Shown: positions 9,304 through 21,200, numbered from the stretch's first letter. The stretch is DNA of 62,000 nucleotides from Mesostigma viride (GCA_009746045.1 RPFO01000082.1:4594741-4656740), one strand, 5' to 3'. Notes: generated by a model not told the origin, from the sequence alone. A program made the numbers and translations.

Positions 9304-11065
9304 TGTCCAAAAACCAAATGTCCTCATTTGAGGACATAGTCCTCGTTTGAGACGGGGGGGGTCAGGGGCGCGGTTTTGGCGCCAAATTTGGTACTAGGGC
9401 CACTTGGTGGGTTTTGGCGCGAAACTGGGATAGGTACTGAGCGCGCCAAGCCTCTGGGGTCGACAGGGGTCGACCGTACCTGGAAAATATGAGGCGACAA
9501 AAAGTACCTACAATAGCAAGAACATCGCAATGCAATCGAGTGTTTTGTCGAGTGGCGGCTATGGGGTCGTGCCAGTTCCGAGGCTTGCCTGAATGTTATA
9601 GGGCATTATTTTGCCCCGGACGAAGACAGCGTTTTAGATCGTCATCTAGTGATTTCGAAGATACTATTCTTCACGTGCAGGTGCTTTGTATATGTCGAAA
9701 ATTTTGTTCATGAACGGATTTTGGCATTGTTAAAGAAAATCTGAGAGCTACGTAGATCGCATGATAGGTCAGTTCGCAGTTCGGTTTTACAATTTCTTTT
9801 TCCGCCCAGGCGCTGCGGATATCGCGAGTATGGGTTATGGTACGCTTCTGGGCTTATGGGCGACATGGGGAGAAGAGGGACCTGGGCAGTTGCATGCGTC
9901 AAAGAGTCTCTATTTTTTCGTCGTGATGTCGCAGTCGCGCCTGGCGAAAACCAGGGCGAGCGCGAGCCATATTTTTCTTTTGCCGCAAGGCTGGGTGCTT
10001 CCCACGCGTCACCGTCCTTTAATATATATTTCTTGAGCTGGCCCGCGCAGCTGGCGGCCTGGGCGCACGTCAAGAGCAAGGTTCCGACTGTCATTCTCAA
10101 CCGCATCGTTCTAAGTAAGCGTGTTAAGCGGATTGTAACCTATAACTCTCGCAGACGTGATAATTCCGGTTGCTTTCAATGCCCAACTTCGTGGTTTTGA
10201 TTACGTTTATGTCCGGGGAATAACGGAAGTTTGCTGGGCAGTACTTTCTTTTCCCGCTGCGTCACTGAAAAGGTAAACGGCCTTGCGTTATCGAAACAGC
10301 AGCAACTAGAAGTCGCTGTGCTTAATTGCGATGTGGTAGTTTGATTCAACACATATACTGCCTTGTTGCTGAGAAGTTTTTCAAGGCTTGCTGGTATGTT
10401 GCCCATATGTTTCTAATGCTTCAACTCATGTCCAAGTGATCAAGACTGGCTTGGAAACTTGAGCTTGTCATGTTTACATTGTGCTTGTGTTACAACTTGT
10501 GCCTCTTTGCAGTATATGTTTCATATATAACGTAAGGGTTCAGCATCATGGTTTAGCACCGTGGTGGCAGCCGAGCCTCTACTAACGATCATGGACCTAA
10601 CCTTGGCGAGTATTTGCTTCATATTTCACTCGTTGGACTGAGCTAGCTTTACACCTGCTGTTTGGCCTGCACCTGGCATGGTCCCTGGTTGCCAGTTACA
10701 TTTGGTCCCCCCCCCTGGCAGGCTGCAGGGTCTAGGACTGCGAGGGTGTAACATAGACATGTTGTGGGCACCCTGGGTGCATTTTCAGGGCCAGCCATGA
10801 CCTAGCCATGCCTTCTTTCTTGGCATATTGTTGACTTGAGTGCTATTTGGACACTCGCGTAGCGACCCCCCTGCATTCATAAATCGTAAACAATTATACA
10901 ATGTGCATATTTCATGGACGTTAAGCATTGCAACTCTTGAACATATCATAAATGAACATGGTTCCATACCGTACCCATGGATGTGTTGACATGTGTTAGT
11001 TATTACAAATGGTATCCATGCTTAAAAATGTCCTCATTTGAGGACATTTTCTTGGTGATTAGACA
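9304..11065. mobile_element. 1.76-kb inverted-repeat element with GTAG target duplication
   Basis: The element begins TGTCCAAAAACCAA and ends TTGGTGATTAGACA (imperfect inverted repeats) and is flanked by GTAG at 9300-9303 and 11066-11069. Just inside each end lies the same 20-nt palindromic motif ATGTCCTCATTTGAGGACAT (9318-9337 and 11028-11047). Removing the element and one GTAG joins the host LINE as ...IAFV(G)HLARTSQVD.... The interior has no ORF resembling a transposase, so it looks non-autonomous. The superfamily is not clear. Confidence 0.75.
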
Positions 11066-11529
11066 GTAGGACACCTTGCCCGCACCAGCCAGGTCGACAC
11101 CACCCTTGGTCTGGCCGGCCCCCAGCGGCTTGGCCAGCCAGGGCGGCACATTCTGACCTGGCCTGGCCCCGCGGACATTCCCAAAAGGGTAGGGAAACCT
11201 GTCACCAACTATGTTCAGATGTTGCTGGACGACCTAGTGGTCCCAGCCCAGTTTGAGCACCGCATCCACTCTCTCTCCCGTTTTTGGACTGCCATGCATG
11301 CAGGACAAGACGCGGTGGAAGAAGATTGTCAAGGCGCACACGCCCGACCCTGTGGGCAAGCCACCTCCCCCCAAGCGGAGGAGGCGTTTTGATGAGTAGT
11401 GTAGTTAGGATTTTATAGATAGAGTTAGGATCGTTCGATCACGCGGCTTCCTCCATCCCATCCATCATGAAATATGTGCTACATGATCTCCCCACGGAGG
11501 CATGTTATAATTTAATTTAATTTAATTTA
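11066..11529 (+). pseudogene. LINE-A ORF2 C-terminus and 3' UTR
   Basis: The translation GHLARTSQVDTTLGLAGPQ continues through LTWPGPADIPKRVGKPV to a basic end (KPPPPKRRRRFDE, stop near 11399) after a frameshift. About 130 bp of 3' UTR follow, containing the family-A end (ATATGTGCTACATGATCTCC...) and a TTTAA-repeat tail. The close relative at 13524-14128 confirms the boundary. Confidence 0.75.
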
Positions 11530-11540
11530 ATGATGTTCAC

Positions 11541-11811
11541 ACTATGCCCAGCTAAGGGGGCACTCCCCAACGGGGGCACGAGTTTAATTATTTAATTAAT
11601 GATCTCCCGACAGAGACATTAAATTAAATTAAATTAAATTATAACATGCCTCCGTGGGGAGGTCATGTAGCACATATTTCATGATGGACAGAGACATGTT
11701 ATAATTTAATTTAATTTTTTAATGCTGCTGACCCCGGTAACTATCGGGGTGTCTGCCTCCAAAACGCCGCGCTGAACTGGCCTTCATGCGCATCATGCCG
11801 CACAGCTATGC
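11541..11811. repeat. Inverted LINE 3' ends and a reverse transcriptase scrap
   Basis: At 11607-11683 lies a reverse-complement copy of the LINE-A end found at 11460-11530, so the two form inverted arms of roughly 70 bp. Between them is a family-B-like end (GCACTCCCCAACGGGGGCAC). Another TTTAA-tail end lies at about 11696-11722. Next to it, 11724-11811 encodes a fragment of the reverse transcriptase block AADPGNYRGVCLQNAAL. Confidence 0.6.
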
Positions 11812-11965
11812 GGACATTAATTAATTAATTATCAACATCACTCCGTTGGGAGTCAATGTAGCACATATCCCTGAGAAGGGGCATATGGCTTTTAATATGT
11901 AATTCTAGGCTACTTCAGGACTGCAAGAGTGGACATTGCTAGGCTATAAGCCTGACTAATCTACA

Positions 11966-13523
11966 CTACTGGTATATATTCCCTAGTCTGAGGTGGCAGG
12001 AGCCGGCCTGCCAGGGCTTGTGGTCATTACGTGGATGACCGCCCCCCCCCCTCCAGTATACATACCGGCTTCCCGGAAGCCGGAGCGCAGGGGGGCCCCC
12101 TGCGCTCTGCCGGAGCTGAAGGTAGGTCGGCCATAGCTCGCGTCGCCGCTGTTGCTGGGCCAGGGTCAAGTCGTCGTCCAACGTGAAGCGAGACCCCGAG
12201 AGCTTCTTGCGGCATTTAAGGAATGCCAGCTTGTCCGCCATGTACTTAAAGGTGAGGAGCACGCGTGCCGGGCCAGCCTTACCCCGCGCGCGGGGGAGGC
12301 CGGACAGCCGACATCCGCAGCTCACCAGTGAGTTGCATTGGGGCAAGATCGAATTATTATTATTATTATTATTAGGAACATCACTCCGTTGGGAGTCAAT
12401 GTAGCACATATCCCCGGCTGAGAAGGGGCATATGGCTTTTAATGCATTCTAGGCTACTTCCTGCAAGGGTGGGAATGTAAGCGACCCTTGGGGCAAGAAT
12501 GTCGCGCTTAAATGCAGTGCATGATAAGGCTCGATCGTCGAGGTCTCACCTGCCGGCTGGTCGGAGTGCTTGACAATGACATTGTGGCTGCGCTGGGTGA
12601 TGTCGGCCTCCTCGCGAACTGTCGAGGGCTTGTTGCTTGAGTTGTGCCGCGATGGTGGAGGTGGTGGAGGTGGTGTGATGCTTAATAAGCAAGTCCGCCC
12701 AGGTGGAGGGAGCATCATCGGCTGGGCCAGCAGGTGCCGGCTGGGGCAGCGATGTCCTTCACCGCCTGGGCGGTGGCCGGCGGTGTCATCCGGCAAGCAC
12801 TCAAGGGCGGTGGGCGGCACCTGGCTTGAAGGCGCTGGTCGAGGTCGAGGAGTTGGGCTTTGATGTCGGCAGTGGAGGCGGAAATGGCAGCCGGTGGAGG
12901 TGGAGGCGGCGGTGGTGGAAAGGTGAGGAAGTTCAGTAGCCAGTGTGCGGCCCATTGCTGCCACATCGGCGGCAAGGGGGGTCACGTGCTGCTAAAAGGC
13001 TTCCATAAGGATGGAACGAAGTGTGGGGGCGGAGATGGATGGAGCCCAGATCTCGCCGTCAGAGCGCATGAGAAGGGAGTTGAGGATGGCATGCTGGAGT
13101 TGGGGGCGGGGCCACCCGAACAGCTGGCTGATGTTGTGCCAGCGGCAGCCGTCCGGGCAGAGGAGGCGATTGATGTCGTGTCCAGATGGAGGCACAGGTC
13201 GCAAAGCGCTCGAGGCGTAGTCCCCGAAGAAGATGCAGTGCAGAGCATCGCTCGGAGACATGTTGGTCCAGTCGTGATTAATTATCGACCTGGAAAGGTT
13301 GGGGCCGAAGCGCGGTTCTGAGGGGCGTGAAGACCCTCCTGTTTTGTCGGCTGAGCGCGGGTGCGTTTAGGGTCAGGCGATGCCGATGGCGAGGCATTGA
13401 GCCCGGGAGGGTGCGGGGCGACCACCAGTGCGCGACTAGTGTCACCGCTGCCTGCCGGACCTGAGGGCGAAGCTGCAGCCTGAGCTGCGGACGTATTTTC
13501 ATGGCCGAGCGCATCCGCCAAAC
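11966..13523 (-). pseudogene. LINE ORF1-type protein, second subfamily (broken)
   Basis: Segments in several minus-strand frames align in order with the ORF1 at 6555-8022. A proline/alanine-rich start contains a basic patch (DPKRTRAQPT). A conserved block follows (DALHCIFFGDYASS, CPDGCRWHNISQLFGW), then a proline run and helical linker (ADIKAQLLDLDQRLQ). The C-terminal domain reads VLLTFKYMADKLAFLKCRKK, FTLDDDLTLAQQQRRRELW and YVYWRGGG. Frameshifts, and the 139-bp insertion at 12349, break it. Confidence 0.6.
12349..12487 (-). mobile_element. Very short LINE-A 3'-end insertion
   Basis: The 139-bp insert is bounded by TTGGGGCAAGA at 12338-12348 and 12488-12498. On the minus strand it consists only of the last about 110 bp of the family-A end plus a tail, here TAA repeats instead of TTAA. 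It is a 5'-truncated retroposition product landed inside X2 ORF1. Confidence 0.8.
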
Positions 13524-14128
13524 CACACCAACCAGGATGCTCCGTCAGGCCCTGAATGTAGGGTTTGACACGCATAGGTCTTTAGAATCTTTGTACCAGG
13601 GCATGCCTCGCATTTCGGACGAGATTAGACAGCGTAGGATAGCATTCGTAGGACATCTTGCTCGCACCAGCCAGGTAGACACCGCCCTCGGTCTGGCCGG
13701 CCCACAGCGGCTTGGCCAGCCAGGACGGCATATCCTGACCTGGCCTGGCCCTAAGGACATTCCTAAGAAGGTAGGCAAACATGTCATGACCTACCCACAG
13801 CAGTTGATGGCTGACCTAGTGGTCCCAGCGCAGTTTGAAAATCGCATTCACTCCCTCTCTCTTGCTTGGACTGAGCACTATGCAGGACAAGAGGAGGTGG
13901 AAAACCACTGTCCAGGCTCATACGCCCGCCCCTGTGGGCAAGCCCCCCCCCCCCAAGCGGAAGGGGCGAGCGTTTGCTGAGTAGAATATAGAGTTTTCTA
14001 GGTTAGATTAGCTTAGAGTTAGATTAGTTCGGTTACGCGGCTTTGCTCCCCCCCTCCATCCATCCACGGGAATATGTGCTACATGATCTCCCAACGGAGT
14101 CATGTTATAATTTAATTTAATTTTTTTA
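13524..14128 (+). mobile_element. LINE-A 3' fragment (ORF2 C-terminus and tail)
   Basis: The 605-bp insert is flanked by ATCCGCCAAAC at 13513-13523 and 14129-14139. It encodes the LINE ORF2 C-terminus (RMLRQALNVGF, SLYQGMPRISDEIRQRR, IAFVGHLARTSQVDTAL) down to a frameshifted stop. It ends with the cleanest family-A hairpin (arm ATGATCTCC at 14083-14091, loop CAAC, arm GGAGTCAT to 14103) and a TTTAA tail. It matches the host LINE at 9180-11530 with its insertion removed. Confidence 0.85.
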
Positions 14129-14302
14129 ATCCGCCAAACTGCGTTGCGTCGAGGAGCGTTTGCTCGTCATATATTGCACGTAATAGCTTCGGAAAATTAT
14201 ATCAGCATGTGCGTCTTAGAAAGACGAAGCGATAGTGATGTTCACAGCTGAATTCGGGGCTCAAACGTGAAAGTTATGAGCTCCGCCGTCAGCCATGGCT
14301 AG

Positions 14303-15245
14303 CTCGTGGCGCTCGCGTGGCTTCTGCTGTGTTTTCCAGTATACTGGCCGTGCCAACGGAGTCATTTTATAACTTAATTTAATTTTAATTAATTGCGTGT
14401 CCCCACCCATCTATCCATCGGGGTTAATGCTCCGTGACTCCCCAACGGGAGCACGACGTCTTCCATGTTTGTTGTGTTCACCTTTTCTCGGACTTACAGG
14501 CTTATTTTTTGCAAACTGAGTTACCTACCTAGCTCATGAAAACAGTCCCAAGCTTACGCCCTCTAGAAGGCAGAACCCCCACTTCCCGGAATCCCGGTGC
14601 AGGTGCCTAAAATGGGACTATGGACCCACTGGCGCTGCATGGCCATTCGTGTAATTGGAAAATCTCTCTGGCCCGCGCGCGCGAGGGCGCACTTCCAATT
14701 TAAACTCCTACATGCCTCCCGTCTTTTACTGGGATTTTTGCGCCGATACTACGGCTGAGATTCCAGGATTGGGCGCGGCGTGACCAATTCCAGTCATGAA
14801 CAGCCTGGTGTCATGTCTAAAGGTTATGTTACCCCGTCATGGTTAACTTACCGGACGGTTTTCCTATTCGAGTTCTTTACTTGTCTTCTCCGTCCCGAAA
14901 CATATGCCAGAGTACGGTTTTCCGTGCTGTACATTTGTCTTCTCCCGGTTAGGGCTAATTTTTGCAAAAAACATAAGTCCCAAGTCCAAAGTACTTTTCC
15001 CTCCTGTTAGTCTCGGTCAGGGCCCTAGATGGTTGGCGCTGTTGCAGCCATGGCGGGTGAGACGCGCCGTCCCTACGGGAAGACCAAGGCTTGTTGGCCT
15101 CCACCACATGAAGCCAGGCCAGCTTGTCCAGCATGCATCTTTTTCCATATCACTGAGAGGCCTAGGGCCCCCGTGTCAGCCACTAGTTGGATCCGAAAGT
15201 GCGGGGCCCATTACAGCGTTAATGTGGCTATGGCTGGGTGAGATA
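14303..15245. other. Non-coding stretch with LINE-B end
   Basis: A family-A-like tail lies at about 14355-14395. A LINE-B 3' end lies at 14405-14454: a CCATC-rich stretch, then a hairpin of arm GTGACTCCC, loop CAAC, arm GGGAGCAC at 14434-14454. The rest (14460-15245) has no gene I can support. It includes the 3' flank of the LRR gene that ends at 15246. Confidence 0.55.
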
Positions 15246-18200
15246 TCACCCATGCTCGCCTTGGATGGCGAGGGAATGGTCTAAGTGCTGTGCCAGCTCA
15301 TCCCCTGCGCTGCTGCGCCTGTGTGCGTTGTCAGAAGACATCGACCCGTGTCTATTATGTGGTGAATGGGAGTGCGAGTTGGACCGCGAGTGATGGTGCT
15401 GAGGGTCATGGTAATTATGGTGATGAGATACGTCAGGCGAGTGTCCCTCCCTTCCCTCTTCTCGGCTGCTGTGTGGGCTGCCCTCTTGGCTTCCCTGGCC
15501 AAAATAGTTGGGTCGCTCAGCATATGAGGCCTTGTTACGATGACGGACCTGTGAGAATTCACCATGCAGGAAACGCAGCAACTAAATGTAGCAGGTAAGC
15601 TCAGGCAGGCATAGACGATAACACCATGCTCTGTGTTGACAACTGTACAGTAGTGCTGACTGCGCTGTGGCTTGCCTTCGGGCATGAGGGAAGAGAGGAG
15701 TCTCTGCGCCCGCCCTCTCGTTGTGCAACAAACAGGGATGGAAAGCACTCTTATCTTGTATTACTGTGCTCCGTGACTCCTTAACGGGAGCGCGTGCCAA
15801 CTGAATGAATACTCGCTGGACATGGGACCCAAGAAGATTCTTGGAGGCTTTCGATGGAGATACCACTGCTTCCACAGGAGAGCCTGGCGGGATATAAACA
15901 TGCCGCGGGCGAAACTGACTTGGTTATAAGAAACAGGAACAAATGGACACCCAGGCATACTGGTCACTCATGTCATGAAACCGGTCATTTAGGCGCCCAC
16001 ACACGATTACATCTTCGTAATATCACAAGAAGTCGAGACACACAGACACTATCAACAACCCTGATCAGTGTGATGCAATTAGGTACCTCCATCATGCCCT
16101 CACCTCCTCCGCGCGGGCCACCTCTGCCTCGAAGCGCCGCTTGACCTCCTGTGCAAGCCCCTGCGTGTACATGCCCTGCGCGAAACCCTTCCAGTTCTGC
16201 TCCATCGCCGCCAGCGCGCGCGCCTCCCGCTGGCCCTGCTCCGCCGAGGTGTGCCGGCGGGCAGCAATCGCCTGGAGGCCATGGGTAAGGGCGACGGCAG
16301 CACAAAGAGGGGCACCAAGGACACGCGGATACGACATCCATGAGAAGACCATATTGCATAGTTTGTGTGGGAAAAACTAGTTAGCTTCACTAGTTTGGTG
16401 GTTAATCATGTTTGGTGTGATGATGGTGTTGGTGTTGGCGTCGGCATCGGCCATTGTCGTTATTGGAGGTGGTGGCGGCAGTGGTGCGGGTGGCGGCAGT
16501 GGCGGCAATGGTGCTGGTAATCGGGGTTCTTTGAACGGAGTTTCTTCTACACGTGAATGCGGGAACAAGAGGCCGCTGGATGAGCGGCTTATAGGTCGTA
16601 GTGTTTTCTCGTAGCTGTTTGGCTAGAGCTTTTGTGATTAGTAGATGCAGTATAGTGCATGGTTGAAAAATGAATTAAATAAAATGTGCGTTCCGCGCTT
16701 GGGTTGATTATACCCGGGCGGAACGGGGCGTGAGGTGCAGTGCCCCTGAAAAGAACAACCTACGCATTATTTAATACTAGCCGTGCAGATTCGGGATATT
16801 CTACCCCCGGTCTGTACGGTTAGCGTCTTACTAGCATCACTGAACATAAGGGTTTAATGACGTCAGTTAGCTAGGGATAAGGGAGGTTTTGCGACTAAAA
16901 GCCGCTCTGGCTGGTTTTGTCGGCCTCTTTCTTTGCTCCCCACCCACCCACCCTTGTCTTGGTTGCCTCTAGGGCAACGTACTTCATGAAGGGCCTTGAA
17001 CGGCGTGCCTCCGGGCATGTCAATAGTGTCACATGTATGCTTCCACTTATTGTTTTAATGAAGATGCTGGTTTTTGTGGGAGCTACGTGGGACATGAATA
17101 CTGGTTCTGGGGCCAAAGCCCAAGCCACTGGTGTTACTCCCTGCCCATCAGCCTTCCACGACAATCTATGCTGCATTTTGGCATAACAAGGTAGCACACC
17201 GAGTCGGCACATGACGTGTACGGTCCAAGCTGAACTTTCCTCAGACCCACCCCAGCTCCCACCCACCATCGCCCTGCCAACAAAAACACGCACGCCGGCA
17301 CATACAGCCAGCAGGCCTGACATCGCTGTTTCACCTAATACCTCGCTCCCCTAATGACTTTCGTCCATAGATTCCTCCAGGTCATCCAAACAAAAAACTA
17401 TCAATAGAGGCACCGCCCTGCCCCCACCTGCATCGTCTGCGCGATGTCCCTCTTCTTCTGGCGCTCCAGCCGCGCCTTCTCCATGAGCCACTGCTGCCAC
17501 GAGCTGTCCGCCAATCTCTGCCGCTCCTCCTTCTCCACGCGCGACATCACCCCCATGCCGCCCGCTGAGCCACCCCCGCGCGCGGAGTACCCCCCATCAT
17601 TCCCCACCCCCCGGCGCGGCGACCCCCTGGCACCACCTGCGACCGCGCTCTGGGACCGCACCCTCCCCCCTGGACCGTTAGGGGACAGCGGCCCGTTCTC
17701 CCGCTTGCGCCGGTCCCATTCGCGGAAGTTCTCTTTCACCTGCAGCTGCTTCTTGAGGGCCACTGCGCGCTCCCAGAGCGGTCCCGACCCGACCCCGTCG
17801 GCCAGCGCGTGGCCCTCCACCACCTCCTGGCTCTCGCGCCACTTGGCCATCGCCGCGTCCAGGCGGGCCAGGTCCTGTGCCTCGCACGCCTGCACGGAGC
17901 AGCGGGCAGTTGAGGAAGGATCAAAGGGGGGGTATGGACGGGTGACAAAAGGGGGTTATGGATGGGTGACAAAAAGGGGGTTATGGATGGGTGACAAAAG
18001 GGGGTTATGGACGGGTGACAAAAGGGGGTTATGGATGGGTGACAAAAAGGGGGGTATGGACGGGTGACAAAAGGGGGTTATGGATGGGTGACAAAAGGGG
18101 GGTATGGACGGGTGACAAAAGGGGGTTATGGATGGGTGACAAGAGGGGGTTATGGATGGGTGACAAAAAGGGGGATATGGATGGGTGACAAAAGGGGGTT

Positions 18201-21200
18201 ATGGATGGGTGACAAAAAGGGGGTTATGGATGGGTGACAAAAGGGGGTTATGGATGGACGACAAAAGGGGGTTATGGATGGGTGACAAGAGGGGGATAGG
18301 GATGGGTGACAAAAGGGGGTTATGGATGGACGACAAAAGGGGGTTATGGATGGGTGACAAGAGGGGGTTATGGATGGGTGACAAGAGGGGGATAGGGATG
18401 GCTGATAATAGGGAATATCAATTAGTCAGGCCTGGGTTAATTCCTGCCTGAGACAGCCGGGTGACGGGAATGGCAGACTGATCGTGGCTGGGTTAAGTGC
18501 TGTCTGACCGTGGCTGGGTTACTAGTACCATACGGTATGTAGGCTGTGTGGTACCAGGAACGGTAGGCCCGGCTGGATATAGGCCAAGACACTGTATGGT
18601 GGGTCGCTTTCAACGCCACACTTGGCAGGGCCCACGGTAGTGCTCATGCACGCATCCGGGCAGCCGGACCAGCTGTATCTCGCCGCATGCCGGGTGCCAT
18701 GGACAACGCATTCACCACGGCCGGTCTTCAACGTTGCCAAGGCATTCACCAAGGAAGGATGGACAGCGGGATTTTGAGAGAGAAATGCGGGGAGAGAGGG
18801 AAGGAGGCAGGGACAGTGACAGAGCGAGCGGATGTGGGGACGGATGGACGTGTGCACAACAGTACCCCCCCCACACACACCACCACCACCTCACATTCTC
18901 CTCAAGAAGCACCTGACCCCATCACCTCACACACACACAACCAGGCAACGCGACCCTCCCACTCAACCAATGAAGCACTCACCCCCATCCCCCTATTACC
19001 CCACCCCCATCCCCCTATTACCCCACTAGAGCCCGCACAGTGGAGCGCGATGCCCGCCACCCCCCACTCACATCGTGGAGCGCCCTCGCCGCGCTAAGCG
19101 CCAGCTTGCCCTTGCCCAGGTCCTCCTCCGGCACACCCATGCTCTCGGCCGCCGCCACCACCGTGAGCAGCCGCGGCAGGTCCGCGCTGGTGGCAGCCGA
19201 CAGCATGGCCTCGGTCGCATCCCGCACCATCGTGCGCTTGATGAGCGTGTCCACCTCGGAACGCGCGTCAGGGTCTGCGTGGGCATGAGGGGCGGAAATC
19301 AGCCACAAAAAAAACCACGGGGGCATGAGGGGGAAGTCGGCCGCCATCAAAACCGCATGCAACATGGGTGAGGGATGCCACCATGTACAGCAGGACAAGT
19401 GTGACCGACGGTAGGTAAGACATGAATCGCGTGGGAGGGCACGGGGCGCACGGGGGCATTGATGAAGCAAAGACATGCCACACCGGTGTGGGGCAGAGCC
19501 GTGTGGGACAGAACCATTGACGGCAGTTCAGTGGTGGGAGTGACAAGATGCATCGTTGTGTGGGGTGTGTGGACTTTGGTGTGGCGTGTGTCTCAATGAG
19601 ACAACCAGGGCATGTGTGGACCGAGGTCTGTGTCTGTGTGTGAGGTTGTGCTGGTGGGTAGAGGGCAGTGCACATGGCTTGTTGGTCACCCACCATACAT
19701 TTCGTGTAGTTGTACCTAGTTGTTGTCCGTGCCAGCAGGCAGCGGCGACGTGGATAGCAGCGAGCAGCAATTCTCACAAGTGCAGCTAGCTAACTAGCTT
19801 TCATGCAAGACAAGGGATGCACATGACACACCGCCGAGCCAAGTCACCGTTGCTGTCCCTGCTCTCTGACCCCGCACCTTCCCGGCCTGACTCCTTCTAC
19901 CCTCCCTTGCCTCACCCTCCAGTTCTTCCCTGGAATGGCCAACCAGATGAGGGTGCACTCAGTGGGGACCACATCCCCCCGTTCTCCCGTGGCTATTCCC
20001 CATCCCTTCCTCTCTCCCCTCCCCTTCCTCTCTCCCCTCCCCTCCCCTCCCCTCCCCTCCCCTCTCCTCCCCTCCCCTCCCCTCCCCTCCCCTCCCCTCC
20101 CCTCCCCTCCCCTCCCCCCCCCCTCCCTCCCCTCCCCTCCCCTCCCCTCCCTCCCCCCTCCCCTCCCCCCCCTCCCTCCCCTCCCCTCCCCTCCCCTCCC
20201 CTCCCCTCCCCTCCCCTCCCCTCCCCTCCCCTCCCTTCCCTTCTCTACCACTCCCCTGGACACCCTTTTTACATGTCTCCTCTCTTCCGCCCCCCCCCCC
20301 CACCACCCCACGCAACCACCCACCCACCCACCCACCCATCCTCATCCCCCTGTTCCATTGGCTGACCGCACCCACAGACTTGCAGATACGCCCCATGGGG
20401 ACTTGGCAAGACACGCACGAGAAAAATGCATAAAACACGTAACACAGGGAACGAAGCTGTTGCCGAGTCTTGTTTTGCGATGCCTGTCCTGAACCGGATG
20501 TCTGTGCCAAAAAGAGCCTATTTATGACTGGGTCCTGCCAGCCATAAACCCAAGCAGAATGGGCATAGTGTGGCAAGATGTTGACAGTGAGTATCGTAAG
20601 TGACACGCCCCCCTAATCTTGTAGTGGCGTATTCGCAAGGGTCCGCATCGCAGCACGACCCACCAAAGACCCAGCTAGAATAGAAGCAGAATTACGATGT
20701 GTACAGGATGTATGAGGCTTACGCACCCAGCAGACCCCTGAGGTAGTTGAGCACTATCTGTGTCCGTTCCTGCTGGGATGCCGCATCCCCGGCTGATTTT
20801 TCGTTTCCGCTGGCATCGGCCCAAACTTGGGCTAGCTCTTTGTCCAAGGGATTGCGGTCGAGCTGAATGAAGTTCAGCCGAATAAGCCGACCCAGCTCGG
20901 CCGGAAGTTTCCGCAACTTGTTTCCGTCAAGGAAGAGCTCTTCCAAGTGGGTTAACTGGCCCAGAGATTCGGGCACCTCGACAAGCAAATTATTACTAAG
21001 ATGAAGGCGTGAAAGGCGCTTCAACCTTCCAATGCCAGCCGGCAGGGATGCTAATTTGTTATTACTTAGTACTAGAACACGGAGGTGCAGCCTTGACAAT
21101 ATCTCGGGAGGAACAGCTTCCAATTCTTTGCCAGGCAGCCGGATGACGTGCTCACCCACAGGCAGGGAGGATAGAGGCACCCGCGGCTTTTTCTTCCCGG

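Larger units (their letters stand above)
3829..11529 (+). mobile_element. LINE-A non-LTR retrotransposon, nest host (5'-truncated)
   Basis: The span is flanked by ATGATGTTCAC at 3818-3828 and 11530-11540. It holds the end of an APE-type endonuclease, a reverse transcriptase and the C-terminus of ORF2, then a 3' UTR ending in the LINE-A 3' motif and a TTTAA-repeat tail. Four foreign segments interrupt it: 4375-5143, 5654-6132, 6423-8434 and 9304-11065. Removing them leaves about 2.7 kb of LINE. Three of the four junctions restore the host sequence exactly once one copy of the target duplication is removed (CG, TTGACACGG, GTAG). The ORF2 remnant also carries frameshifts, for example after the FCK codons near 5597, so the copy is dead. 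Confidence 0.85.
11819..14302 (-). mobile_element. ORF1-only retroelement, copy X2 (interrupted twice)
   Basis: Read on the minus strand, it starts with the same 5' UTR as X1 (GGCTGACGGCGGAGCTCA at about 14300) and encodes an ORF1-type protein of a second subfamily. It ends in a family-A hairpin and TTAA tail at 11819-11930. Two later insertions lie inside: 12349-12487 and 13524-14128. Without them it is about 1.74 kb and has no reverse transcriptase. I could not find a target-site duplication around the whole element, so its outer limits are approximate. Confidence 0.6.

Noticed and set aside
9304-11065. An LTR retrotransposon at this position
   Set aside because: The ends are inverted, not direct, repeats, and there is no primer-binding site, polypurine tract or gag/pol frame.
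11812-11937. GGACATT on both sides of the LINE end at 11819-11930 as a target duplication
   Set aside because: The second copy lies in sequence homologous to the normal LINE 3' UTR (compare 12470-12480), so the match is probably chance.
17444-18451. Frames reading GYGWVTKRG repeats
   Set aside because: They are translations of the 24-26-bp minisatellite in an LRR-gene intron.
19817-20606. Proline- or glycine-rich long frames near 20 kb
   Set aside because: They come from a CCCCT repeat in an intron; the frames are open only because of the repeat.
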